From Acidithiobacillus ferruginosus (GTDB lineage: Bacteria; Pseudomonadota; Gammaproteobacteria; Acidithiobacillales; Acidithiobacillaceae), in NCBI RefSeq assembly GCF_018854495.1, contig NZ_JABBDR010000176.1, positions 1 to 15,873 on the forward strand: DNA of 15,873 bases, in the 5' to 3' direction. A program made the translations under genes and the position numbers. Positions 7,336 to 14,866 of the stretch are shown here, one piece after another (positions within the stretch are counted from its first letter, which is position 1; each line of letters opens with the position of its first letter). The notes under the pieces were generated by a model that made no database searches, was not told where the DNA came from, and saw only the letters and a list, made by a program, of their open reading frames with translations.

Positions 7336-8528
7336 GCAAGGGCTACCCTCTAGTCCCCATTGCGTCCACCGGAGATGTTCAAGGTGGACGGCAACGATCT
7401 CCGCATATGACGGAAGGAAAGTTGGTTCCCTACCTGCGCGTCGCTAATGTCTTTGACGGATCTATAAATTTTTCAGATGTCAACGAAATGCCCTTTAAGT
7501 CGCAGGAGATTGACCGATTCCGATTAATCAAGGGCGACATACTCTTGAACGAAGGACAAAGCGTCGAACTTGTTGGTCGATGCGCGATGTTCATGGATGG
7601 ACCAGAAGACTGCTGTTATCAGAATACCTTGGTCAGGTATCGTGCTAGTCCAGAAACGGACCCTAATTTTGCTCTTCAGCTATTCCGATATTGTCAACTG
7701 ACCGGAGTCTTTTCGAAGATCGCTGTCAAGACTAATTCGATTGCGCATCTTGGTGTTTCGAGATTCGCTGAGCTTGAACTTCCCTTTCCGCCATACCAAG
7801 TCCAGAACAAGATTGCCGGGATTCTTGAGAGGTGGGACACCGCCATCCAGAAAACCGAGCAACTGATCGCGGCGAAGGAGCGGCATTACAGCCACGAACT
7901 GTCGCGCCTGATCAGCTTGGGCCAGTACCCGCATACCCATATTGGCGCCTTTGCCGAGGAAGTCTCCGCCCGCAATCGCGGCGGCAACGAGGCGCGCGTC
8001 CTGAGCGTGACCAACTCGCGCGGCTTCGTGCTGCCGGAAGACCAGTTCGAACGCCGCGTCGCCAGTGCTGACCTGTCCAATTACAAGGTCGTCCGCCGAG
8101 GGCAGTACGCCTACAACCCGTCGCGCATCAACGTCGGCTCCATCGCGCGCCTCGATGGCTGGGACCACGGCGTGCTCAGCCCCATGTATGTCGTGTTCCG
8201 GTTGGACGAGGCCAAGGTCGACTCCGACTACTTCCTGCACTGGCTGAACTCCCACGAGGCACGGCAGCGCATCAAGAACAGCGCCCAAGGCAGCGTCCGC
8301 GAGACCGTGTCCTTCTCGGAGTTCGCCGCGATCACGATTCCGCTGCTGGATAGAACCCGCCAGACTGCCGTCGCCCGCTACCTCAACGCCCTGCGCGAGG
8401 AAATCGACCTGCTCGGCCAATCCGTCGCGGCGCTCAAGACCCAGAAGCGCGGCCTGATGCAGAAGCTGCTCACCGGTCAGTGGCGGCTACATGTTTCTGA
8501 GACCGCAGAGGAGACCGCTCATGTCTAA
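7332..8528 (+). CDS. hsdS: Type I specificity subunit HsdS (two TRDs)
   Basis: This full-length 398-residue specificity subunit determines the bipartite DNA target of both methylase and nuclease. TRD1 covers about residues 1-150 (PYLRVANVFDG, IKGDILLNEGQS, HLGVSRFAELELPFPP). A central conserved helix follows (about 155-195, QNKIAGILERWDTAIQKTE). TRD2 covers about 200-345 (SPMYVVFRL, ETVSFSEFAAITIPL). The distal helix (345-390) ends in the common KRGLMQKLLTGQWR. The two halves differ in composition: 7441-7500 has 21 G/C in 60, against 37 in 60 at 8041-8100, with the change near the central helix. This suggests TRD1 was acquired by recombination. It starts within the RhuM stop (ATGA) and overlaps the HAD gene by 8 bases. 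Confidence 0.95.
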   Translation: MSKGYPLVPIASTGDVQGGRQRSPHMTEGKLVPYLRVANVFDGSINFSDVNEMPFKSQEIDRFRLIKGDILLNEGQSVELVGRCAMFMDGPEDCCYQNTLVRYRASPETDPNFALQLFRYCQLTGVFSKIAVKTNSIAHLGVSRFAELELPFPPYQVQNKIAGILERWDTAIQKTEQLIAAKERHYSHELSRLISLGQYPHTHIGAFAEEVSARNRGGNEARVLSVTNSRGFVLPEDQFERRVASADLSNYKVVRRGQYAYNPSRINVGSIARLDGWDHGVLSPMYVVFRLDEAKVDSDYFLHWLNSHEARQRIKNSAQGSVRETVSFSEFAAITIPLLDRTRQTAVARYLNALREEIDLLGQSVAALKTQKRGLMQKLLTGQWRLHVSETAEETAHV

Positions 8529-9351
8529 GAAGCTCATCCCCATAGCGATCGCCTACGACTTCGACGGTACGCTGGCGCCAGGAAACATGCAGGAATACGA
8601 CTTCATCCCCGCCTTGAACATGATGTCCAAGGAGTTCTGGAAGTCGGTTAACGAGATCGCCCAACAGCACGAAATGGATCAGATCCTCGCCTATATGTGG
8701 GCAATGCTCCGGCAAGCCGATAAAGCCGATATCCGCGTTCACAAATCAGACTTCAAGAACTTCGGGAAGAACATCACGCTGTTTCCTGGCGTTTCCGATT
8801 GGTTCAAGCGGATCAACGCCTATGCCAGGAGCAAGGGCGTCCGTCTTCAGCACTTCATTATTTCTTCCGGCATCCGCGAAATGGTCGAAGGCACACCGAT
8901 CAATAAGGAATTCAAGAAGGTCTATGCCTCCGGCTTCATGTTCGACCACAACGGCGTTGCATGCTGGCCCGCGCTAGCCGTGAACTACACCACCAAGACC
9001 CAGTACCTGTTCCGCATCAACAAGGGCAGCCTAGACGTGCATGACAACTCGGTCATCAACAAGTTCGTGCCCAAAGACCAGCGCCCTGTGCCTTTCGAGA
9101 ACATGATCTTCATCGGCGACGGTGAAACCGACATCCCGTGCATGCGGCTGGTCAAGGATCAGGGCGGTCACTCTATCGCGGTATACAACAGCAGCAAGCG
9201 CGGTGTGAAGAAGCACGCAGACCAGCTCGTCGAGAATGACAGGGCAACGCTGGCCGCACCGGCGGACTTTCAGGACGGCAGCACCATCGACGGTTGCGTT
9301 AAGGCGATTATCGACAAGGTGGAAGCTGCCGCCCGCATCCGGGGAGTATAA
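8521..9351 (+). CDS. HAD-superfamily phosphatase
   Basis: This 276-residue Rossmannoid HAD hydrolase has all core motifs: motif I YDFDGTL with nucleophile D13 and acid D15, motif II in FIISSG (S115/S116), a lysine such as K168 in RINKG as candidate motif III, and motif IV GDGETD (199-204). The insert between motifs I and II (about residues 20-88, helical) is a C1-type cap, as in phosphoserine-phosphatase-like members. Expected activity is phosphomonoester hydrolysis with Mg2+; the substrate is unknown. ATG 8521 is set by GAGGAG (8508-8513), 7 bases upstream. Its position inside a restriction-modification operon is unusual and suggests an accessory role, possibly in nucleotide or end processing (inference). 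No membrane or signal segment is present. Confidence 0.88.
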   Translation: MSKKLIPIAIAYDFDGTLAPGNMQEYDFIPALNMMSKEFWKSVNEIAQQHEMDQILAYMWAMLRQADKADIRVHKSDFKNFGKNITLFPGVSDWFKRINAYARSKGVRLQHFIISSGIREMVEGTPINKEFKKVYASGFMFDHNGVACWPALAVNYTTKTQYLFRINKGSLDVHDNSVINKFVPKDQRPVPFENMIFIGDGETDIPCMRLVKDQGGHSIAVYNSSKRGVKKHADQLVENDRATLAAPADFQDGSTIDGCVKAIIDKVEAAARIRGV

Positions 9352-9353
9352 CC

Positions 9354-9456
9354 ATGGACAGTTTCCGCTTCGACGAAAAATACCTCTCCCAGATCCCGGC
9401 TCTGCAGGTGCTGGTCAACCTGGGCTATCAATACCGGACGCCCGCCGAGGCACTGG
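9354..9456 (+). repeat. Direct repeat, copy 1 (hsdR start, upstream of fic)
   Basis: These 103 bases match 10251-10353 with 7 mismatches by hand alignment, about 93% identity. Six of the seven differences are at third codon positions. Similarity ends sharply after this stretch. Confidence 0.85.
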
Positions 9457-9506
9457 TCGGCGGGTGGCAGCAGCTTCTTGCTGAAGGAGATGATGAACAT
9501 GTCTGA
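9354..9506 (+). pseudogene. Truncated duplicate of the hsdR 5' end (50-codon ORF)
   Basis: The first 34 or so codons repeat the start of the full hsdR at 10251, with one visible amino-acid change (Arg for Leu at residue 28). The frame then runs into unrelated sequence and stops with TGA at 9504-9506, giving 50 residues. GGGGAG (9341-9346) is well placed 7 bases before the ATG, so the stub is probably translated and keeps what looks like the native hsdR ribosome site. It starts two bases after the HAD stop and overlaps the fic start by 8 bases. It therefore could relay ribosomes from HAD to fic. It is too short for nuclease activity. Remnant versus functional relay peptide cannot be decided here. 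Confidence 0.85.
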
Positions 9507-10251
9507 ACTCGACTCCCTCCTGGCGCAAATCGACGGCCTGAAAACCCGGCTCGATGCCGCCCGCCCCCTGACCAGCGAGCAGTTGCAGCAGGCGCTGGAC
9601 ATCGAATACACCTACGAGAGCAACCGCATCGAGGGCAATACGCTGACCCTGCGCGAGACCGATCTGGTGGTCAACAAGGGACTGACGGTTGGCGGCAAGT
9701 CCATGCGTGAGCATCTGGAGGCCATCAATCACTACGAGGCCATCCTGTATATCCGCGAGCTGGCAGCCAAGGGCGCGACGTTGGACGAACGCGAGGTGCG
9801 CAATGTTCATGCGCTGGTGCTGCGCGGCATCGACAGGGAAAACGCGGGACGCTACCGCAACTTGCCGGTGATGATCGCCGGCAGCCGTCATGTGCCGCCG
9901 CAGCCATGGGCCGTACCCAAGCTGATGGAGGACTACGGGCTGTGGCTCACCGGCGAGTCATTGAAACTGCACCCGGTGGTGCGCGCCGCCGAGGCGCATG
10001 AGCGGCTGGTGACGATACATCCGTTCATCGACGGCAATGGTCGCACGGCGCGACTGGTCATGAACCTGATCCTGCTGGCCAATGGCTATGTTATCGCCAA
10101 TATCCCCGGCGACACCGACAGCCGCCGTGCTTATTACGATGCGTTAGAAAGGGTCAATCTGGAGGGCGATAAGACAGACTTCATCAACCTCATCGCCGGG
10201 CATGTGCTGCACGCCATGCAAATCCTGCTGGAACGTCTCGGGGTGGCGTGA
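9499..10251 (+). CDS. fic: Fic-domain protein, class II (probable AMP-transferase)
   Basis: This complete 250-residue Fic enzyme has the catalytic loop HPFIDGNGRTAR (residues 174-185, H174), an exact match to HxFx(D/E)GNGRxxR, so it should transfer AMP from ATP to a protein hydroxyl. An N-terminal inhibitory helix is present as SNRIEG (S41 to E45-G46), matching (S/T)xxxE(G/N). This makes it a class II, self-inhibited Fic that needs no separate antitoxin. The N-terminal Fic_N region covers about residues 25-75. Start choice: ATG 9499 sits 9 bases after AAGGAG (9484-9489); ATG 9490 and 9493 are too close. Its stop overlaps the hsdR ATG by one base (TGATG). The target protein is unknown. Its place between the two hsdR starts indicates later insertion. 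Confidence 0.93.
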   Translation: MSELDSLLAQIDGLKTRLDAARPLTSEQLQQALDIEYTYESNRIEGNTLTLRETDLVVNKGLTVGGKSMREHLEAINHYEAILYIRELAAKGATLDEREVRNVHALVLRGIDRENAGRYRNLPVMIAGSRHVPPQPWAVPKLMEDYGLWLTGESLKLHPVVRAAEAHERLVTIHPFIDGNGRTARLVMNLILLANGYVIANIPGDTDSRRAYYDALERVNLEGDKTDFINLIAGHVLHAMQILLERLGVA

Positions 10252-10353
10252 TGGACAGCTTTCGCTTCGACGAAAAATACCTCTCCCAGATCCCGGCGCT
10301 GCAGGTGCTGGTCAACCTGGGCTACCAGTACCTGACGCCCGCCGAGGCGCTGG
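10251..10353 (+). repeat. Direct repeat, copy 2 (start of full hsdR)
   Basis: The partner of the repeat at 9354-9456. This copy continues into the intact hsdR frame. The two copies bracket the fic gene at a distance of 897 bases between their starts. Confidence 0.85.
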
Positions 10354-13300
10354 CCGCGCGGGGCGGCAAGGCGGGCAATGTGCTGCTGGACGAGATCCTG
10401 CGCGAGCAGTTGAAGAAGCTGAACCGCATCCAGCACAAAGGCGGCACCTACCTCTTCAGCGAGGAGAACATCCAGAGCGCCATCCAGCGGCTGAAGAACG
10501 TGAAGTACGACGGCCTGCTCAAGACCAACGAGGCGGTCTACGACCTGCTGACACTGGGCGTGGCGCTGGAGCAGTCCGTTGAGGGGGACCAGAAGAGCTT
10601 CACGCTGAATTACGTCGACTGGCGCAATCCACAGAACAACGTCTATCACGTGGCCGCCGAGTTCGCGGTGGAGCGCACCCGTAGCGTCGAGGCCTGCCGG
10701 CCCGACATCGTGCTGTTCGTCAACGGCATCCCTTTCGCGGTGATCGAGTGCAAGTCGCCCAAGGTTGAGGTGGCCCAGGCCATCTCCCAAACCATCCGCA
10801 ACCAGCGCGACGAGTACATCCCGCGCCTGTTCACCACCGTGCAGACTGTGCTGGCGGTGAACAAGAACGAGGCCCGTTACGCCACCACCGGCACCCCGGC
10901 CAAGTTCTGGTCGAAGTGGAAGGAGGACGTGGCGGACGCCGACCTGGCGCCCCTGCTGGAATGCCCGCTGCCGGAGTCGGTCAAGGCCTCGCTGTTCGAT
11001 TTGGCCTTTGCCGAGCTGGGCGTGCGCGAGGAGGTGGCGCCTTACCTGGTGGGCCGACAGGTGACCGAGCAGGACCGCGCGCTCTACGCCCTGTGCCGCC
11101 CGCAGCGCCTGCTGGAGATGGCCTGGGCCTTCACCGTGTTCGACGGCGGCGTGCGCAAGATCGCGCGCTACCAGCAGGTGTTCGCCATCCGCGAGGTGCT
11201 CGCCCGGGTCAAACAGACCGACGACAGCGGCAAGCGCCGGGGCGGCATCGTCTGGCACACCCAGGGCTCGGGCAAGTCGCTGACCATGGTGATGCTGGCG
11301 CGCGCGCTGGCGCTGGAGCCGGCCATCCGCAATCCACGCATCGTGCTGGTCACCGATCGGGTGGACCTGGACAAACAGCTCGGCAACACCTTCGCCGCCT
11401 GCGGCCTCTCGCCCGACCGGGCCGAGAGCGGCCGCCATCTGGTGGAACTGGTGGCCGACGGCAAGGCACACATCGTCACCACTCTGGTGCACAAGTTCGA
11501 CAAGGCGCTGGCCTACAAGAAGTTCAGCGATGTTTCGCCCGACATCTTCGTGCTGGTGGATGAGACCCAGCGCACCCAGTTGGGCGGCTACTCGGCGCGC
11601 ATGCGGCAGATGTTCCCCAATGCCTGCTACATCGGCTTCACCGGCACGCCGCTGCTGACCCGCGAGAAGAGCGACGTGGCCAAGTTCGGCGGCGTGATCC
11701 ACACCTATGCCATCGACCAGGCGGTGGCGGACGGCGCCATCGTGCCGCTGCTCTACGAAGGGCGCATGGTGGAGCTGGAGCAGAACCAGACGGCCATCGA
11801 CATCTGGTTCGAGCGCCACACCCAGGGACTGACCGACCAGCAGAAGGCCGACCTGAAAAAGAAGTACGCCCGCGCCGAGATGCTGAACAAGGCCGAGCAG
11901 GTGATCTACATGCGCGCCTTCGACATCAGCGAGCACTACCGCCAGAACTGGCAGGGCACCGGCTTCAAGGCGCAACTGGTGGCGCCCAACAAGGCGGCGG
12001 CGTTGCGCTACAAGGCGTTTCTGGACGAGCTGGGGGCGGTCACCAGCGAGGTGATCATCTCGCCGCCAGACGAGCGCGAGGGCTTCGACGAGATCGACGC
12101 CGAGGAATCCACCGATGCGGTGGTGGCCTTCTGGCAGCGCATGATGAAGCGCTACGGCTCGGAGGACGACTACAACAAGCAGGTCGTCAACGCCTTCAAG
12201 TTCGGTGACGAGCCCGAGATCCTGATCGTGGTGGACAAGCTGCTGACCGGCTTCGACGCGCCGCGCAACACGGTGCTCTACCTCGCGCGGCGGCTCAAGG
12301 ACCATACCTTGCTGCAGGCCATCGCCCGGGTAAACCGCCTGTACGAGGATGAGTCTGGTGCCAAGGTCAAGGACTTCGGCTTCGTCATCGACTACGTGGG
12401 CGTGCTGGGCGAGCTGGACCAGGCGCTGAGCACCTACAGTGCGCTGGAAGGCTTTGAAGCGGCGGATCTCGAGGCCGCGCTGACCTCGATTCACGAAGAG
12501 ACCAAAGCCCTGCCGCAGCGCCACGCCGAGCTGTGGGACCTGTTCAAGACGGTGAAGAACCGCCAGGACGAAGAGGCTTTCGAACAATTGCTGGCCGATG
12601 AGAAGCTGCGCGCCGGGTTCTACGAGCGGCTGTCGGCCTACGCCAAGACCCTGGCCATCGCGCTGTCCAGCGAACGCTTCATCACCGACACGCCCGAGCA
12701 GAAGCTGCGCGCCTACAAGAATGATCTCAAACGCTTCGTCAATCTCAAGGCGGCGGTGAAGCTGCGCTATGCGGAATCCGTGGACTACCGCGATTTTGAG
12801 CCGCGTATCCAAAAGCTGCTGGATACGCACATCTCGGCCTCCGAGGTGGTGCAGTTGAATACGCCGGTAAACATCTTCGACGAGGCCGCGTTCCAGAAGG
12901 TGGTGGAGGAGCAAGGCGCGGGCAGCGAGAAGACCCTGGGCGCCAAGGCCGACATGATCGCCCACGCCACCAAGCGCGCCATCAACGAACGGCTGGAGCA
13001 GGACCCGGCCTTCTACGAGAAGTTCTCCAGACTGATCCAGCAGGCCATCGACGACTATCGCGCCAAGCGCCTGTCCGATCTGGAGTACCTGCAGCGGGTC
13101 ACCGAGATCAAGGATGTGGTGGTCTCCCGCAAGGGCGATGACCTGCCGCCTCTGCTGGCCGAAGACGCTGACGCGGCCGCCGTCTATGGTCTGCTGCGCC
13201 CCTTCGTGGCGAGCCACCTGAGCGACGCCGAGCAGACACAGACGACCGCCGCCGAAGCCGCCAAGGCGGTGTGGGACATCTTCCGGCGCAACCGCAAGGT

Positions 13301-13466
13301 GGGCTACTGGGATGACCTCGACGCCCAGCGCCGGACGATGAACGAGATCGACGACTACCTCTATGACGAGGTGAAGAGCGCGCGGGGTATCGCGCTGTCC
13401 ACAGAAGAGATGGACGAGATCATCGAGAAGACGATGCAGCTCGCCCGCCACCGGATGGCAGGGTGA
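10251..13466 (+). CDS. hsdR: Type I restriction endonuclease subunit HsdR
   Basis: This full-length 1071-residue translocating nuclease subunit joins M2S to form the restriction complex. The nuclease domain carries PD-(D/E)xK residues as D152 (RPDIVLF) and E166-C-K168 (AVIECKSP). The SF2 motor follows: Walker A HTQGSGKS (336-343), motif II VDETQRTQ (D437-Q440), motif III FTGTP (463-467), motif V VVDKLLTGFDAPRNTVLYL (661-679) and motif VI QAIARVNR (689-696). A helical C-terminal region from about 740 binds the methylase core. Motif II reads DETQ, where many HsdR have DExH. Its ATG lies in the fic stop codon, without a good ribosome site of its own, so its translation may depend on fic. Confidence 0.97.
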   Translation: MDSFRFDEKYLSQIPALQVLVNLGYQYLTPAEALAARGGKAGNVLLDEILREQLKKLNRIQHKGGTYLFSEENIQSAIQRLKNVKYDGLLKTNEAVYDLLTLGVALEQSVEGDQKSFTLNYVDWRNPQNNVYHVAAEFAVERTRSVEACRPDIVLFVNGIPFAVIECKSPKVEVAQAISQTIRNQRDEYIPRLFTTVQTVLAVNKNEARYATTGTPAKFWSKWKEDVADADLAPLLECPLPESVKASLFDLAFAELGVREEVAPYLVGRQVTEQDRALYALCRPQRLLEMAWAFTVFDGGVRKIARYQQVFAIREVLARVKQTDDSGKRRGGIVWHTQGSGKSLTMVMLARALALEPAIRNPRIVLVTDRVDLDKQLGNTFAACGLSPDRAESGRHLVELVADGKAHIVTTLVHKFDKALAYKKFSDVSPDIFVLVDETQRTQLGGYSARMRQMFPNACYIGFTGTPLLTREKSDVAKFGGVIHTYAIDQAVADGAIVPLLYEGRMVELEQNQTAIDIWFERHTQGLTDQQKADLKKKYARAEMLNKAEQVIYMRAFDISEHYRQNWQGTGFKAQLVAPNKAAALRYKAFLDELGAVTSEVIISPPDEREGFDEIDAEESTDAVVAFWQRMMKRYGSEDDYNKQVVNAFKFGDEPEILIVVDKLLTGFDAPRNTVLYLARRLKDHTLLQAIARVNRLYEDESGAKVKDFGFVIDYVGVLGELDQALSTYSALEGFEAADLEAALTSIHEETKALPQRHAELWDLFKTVKNRQDEEAFEQLLADEKLRAGFYERLSAYAKTLAIALSSERFITDTPEQKLRAYKNDLKRFVNLKAAVKLRYAESVDYRDFEPRIQKLLDTHISASEVVQLNTPVNIFDEAAFQKVVEEQGAGSEKTLGAKADMIAHATKRAINERLEQDPAFYEKFSRLIQQAIDDYRAKRLSDLEYLQRVTEIKDVVVSRKGDDLPPLLAEDADAAAVYGLLRPFVASHLSDAEQTQTTAAEAAKAVWDIFRRNRKVGYWDDLDAQRRTMNEIDDYLYDEVKSARGIALSTEEMDEIIEKTMQLARHRMAG

Positions 13467-14173
13467 AGACGATGACCGGAACGCTGACCTACGGCACCGA
13501 CAATATCCGTTACGAGGTGCGCTTTCTGGCATCGCGGCAGACCCTGGCCATCGAGGTCCACCCCGACAGCCGCGTGTTGGTACGCGCGCCGGTCGATTGC
13601 CCGGAGGCATTGATTGCGGAGCGGGTGCAGAAGCGCGCTGCATGGATCAGCCGGCAACTGGCCGAGTTCGAGCGCTATCGCCCCCGCACTCCGGCGCGGC
13701 AGTACGTCAACGGCGAATCGCACCTATACCTCGGCCGGCAATATCGGCTGAAGCTGTTGCCGGGCGAAATGCCCAGCGTAACGCTCGCACGCGGCCGGCT
13801 TCTCGTCTGCCTGCCCGGCGAACCAGACCCGGAGCGCGTGAAGGCGCTGCTGCACCGCTGGTATCTCGACTGCGCCCGGGCTGTTTTCGGTGAGGTGTTG
13901 GAGGCCGGGCTGCTCCACTTCAAGGGTATCGAACACCCGCGCCTCATCGTGCGCGCCATGCGGTCGCGCTGGGGTAGCCTTTCCCGCGCCGGGACCATGA
14001 CCCTGAACGTCAACCTGGTGCGCGCGCCCCGCCCCTGCATCGAGTACGTGGTGATCCACGAGCTCTGCCATATCAAACACCGCGACCACGATGCGCGGTT
14101 TTTCAAGCTGCTGGGTCAGGTGATGCCCGATTGGGAGCAGCGCAAGCAGCGACTGGAAGCGGCGCTACTGTGA
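13463..14173 (+). CDS. YgjP/SprT-like zinc metallopeptidase (DUF45)
   Basis: A zinc-metallopeptidase-fold protein of 233-236 residues. The catalytic motif is HELCH (H196, E197, H200 when numbered from ATG 13472), followed by KHRDH with a likely third ligand H206, and the conserved MRSRWGSLSRAGTMTLN block (163-179) typical of YgjP/WLM-like proteins. The start is either GTG 13463, making a four-base overlap (GTGA) with hsdR in the style of this operon, or ATG 13472 with AGGGTGA 5 bases upstream. Such genes are often found next to hsdR, but their role in restriction is not established; proteolysis of DNA-bound restriction complexes is one possibility (inference). It is the last gene of the operon, ending 15 bases from the convergent SIMPL gene. 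Confidence 0.9.
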   Translation: MKTMTGTLTYGTDNIRYEVRFLASRQTLAIEVHPDSRVLVRAPVDCPEALIAERVQKRAAWISRQLAEFERYRPRTPARQYVNGESHLYLGRQYRLKLLPGEMPSVTLARGRLLVCLPGEPDPERVKALLHRWYLDCARAVFGEVLEAGLLHFKGIEHPRLIVRAMRSRWGSLSRAGTMTLNVNLVRAPRPCIEYVVIHELCHIKHRDHDARFFKLLGQVMPDWEQRKQRLEAALL

Positions 14174-14188
14174 CAACTGTCCCATACC

Positions 14189-14866
14189 TCACTTCTCGCA
14201 ATAAGCATTTCCTCCAACCACCACCCTGCCCCTTTCCGTCCCGCCCCGGCCGACTACGGGCCCAGGAACGACCCTTGCGGCTAACGCCATGGCTGGCATC
14301 GGCCGCGCCAATGGGACGACATTCGTATTGATGAACACCTGCCCCAGACGCGCGCCATGGTAGCCCAGTGCCGCGCAATTCTGCTGTGCTTGTTTCCGGT
14401 ACCGGCGCAGTCCCCGCAGCTCGGCAGTTCTCAGCGCCTTGTCTACGGCGGCGGAACGCGCTGCATATTGCATCCCGACCAAGTGTAACCGGGATTGCAG
14501 CGTGCCCATCAAGGGGAGCAACGCCGCCGGATCGGAGCTTTGCACGGCCAGATCTTCCCGTACCAGCCAGGGCGCAGCGGTCTGGCCTGTCGCCTGCGTC
14601 TGGTACCCGGCGCTACGCCAGGTAATCCCAGGCACCGATTGCAGCCGGGCTTTTGCCCAGGACACGTCCTGATTGACCATGGCGGCCAACTTCGCCGGGT
14701 TTCTCCCCGATGCCTCCGCCTGCAGGTCGGCATGCAATACCGTCCTGGGCACCCGATAATGCGTCGTTACATGAAAATTCACGCTGGTGAGGGTCGGCGT
14801 CGGCACTTTCGCCACCGCCAGGCCTGGCAACCCCAAAAGCAGCCACAGAATATGCGTGCGCCTCAT
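14189..14866 (-). CDS. SIMPL-domain (DUF541) exported protein
   Basis: A 225-residue protein with a clear signal peptide: positive MRRTH, hydrophobic LWLLLGLPGLAVA, and probable cleavage after AVA near residue 19. It is therefore periplasmic or secreted. The mature part shows the SIMPL pattern: repeated alpha/beta units, with VNQDVSWAKARLQSVPGI, an internal WRSAGYQTQATG strand and VDKALRTAELRGLRRYRKQA, the helix that carries conserved Ala and Arg in this family. The function of SIMPL proteins is poorly known; some are linked to oxidative stress or envelope assembly. The tail after about residue 180 is rich in Pro, Gly and Val and looks disordered. It is preceded by, and overlaps by four bases, a small PLD-like stub. 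Convergent with the metallopeptidase gene. Confidence 0.8.
   Translation of the reverse strand: MRRTHILWLLLGLPGLAVAKVPTPTLTSVNFHVTTHYRVPRTVLHADLQAEASGRNPAKLAAMVNQDVSWAKARLQSVPGITWRSAGYQTQATGQTAAPWLVREDLAVQSSDPAALLPLMGTLQSRLHLVGMQYAARSAAVDKALRTAELRGLRRYRKQAQQNCAALGYHGARLGQVFINTNVVPLARPMPAMALAARVVPGPVVGRGGTERGRVVVGGNAYCEK

Noticed and set aside
9354..9506. The 50-residue ORF as a small antitoxin for Fic
   Set aside because: Position and overlap are suggestive, but the sequence is the hsdR N-terminus and lacks the (S/T)xxxE(G/N) motif; Fic carries its own inhibitory helix.
10134..13643. Very long minus-strand open frame (over 1100 codons) opposite hsdR
   Set aside because: It is antisense to a protein with complete HsdR motifs, has low-complexity His/Leu/Val/Gln composition typical of reverse reading of GC-rich genes, and shows no recognisable domain.
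4131..14173. BREX or DISARM system
   Set aside because: No PglX, PglZ, BrxC, DrmA or DrmB-like genes; the methylase, specificity and motor genes are classical type I.
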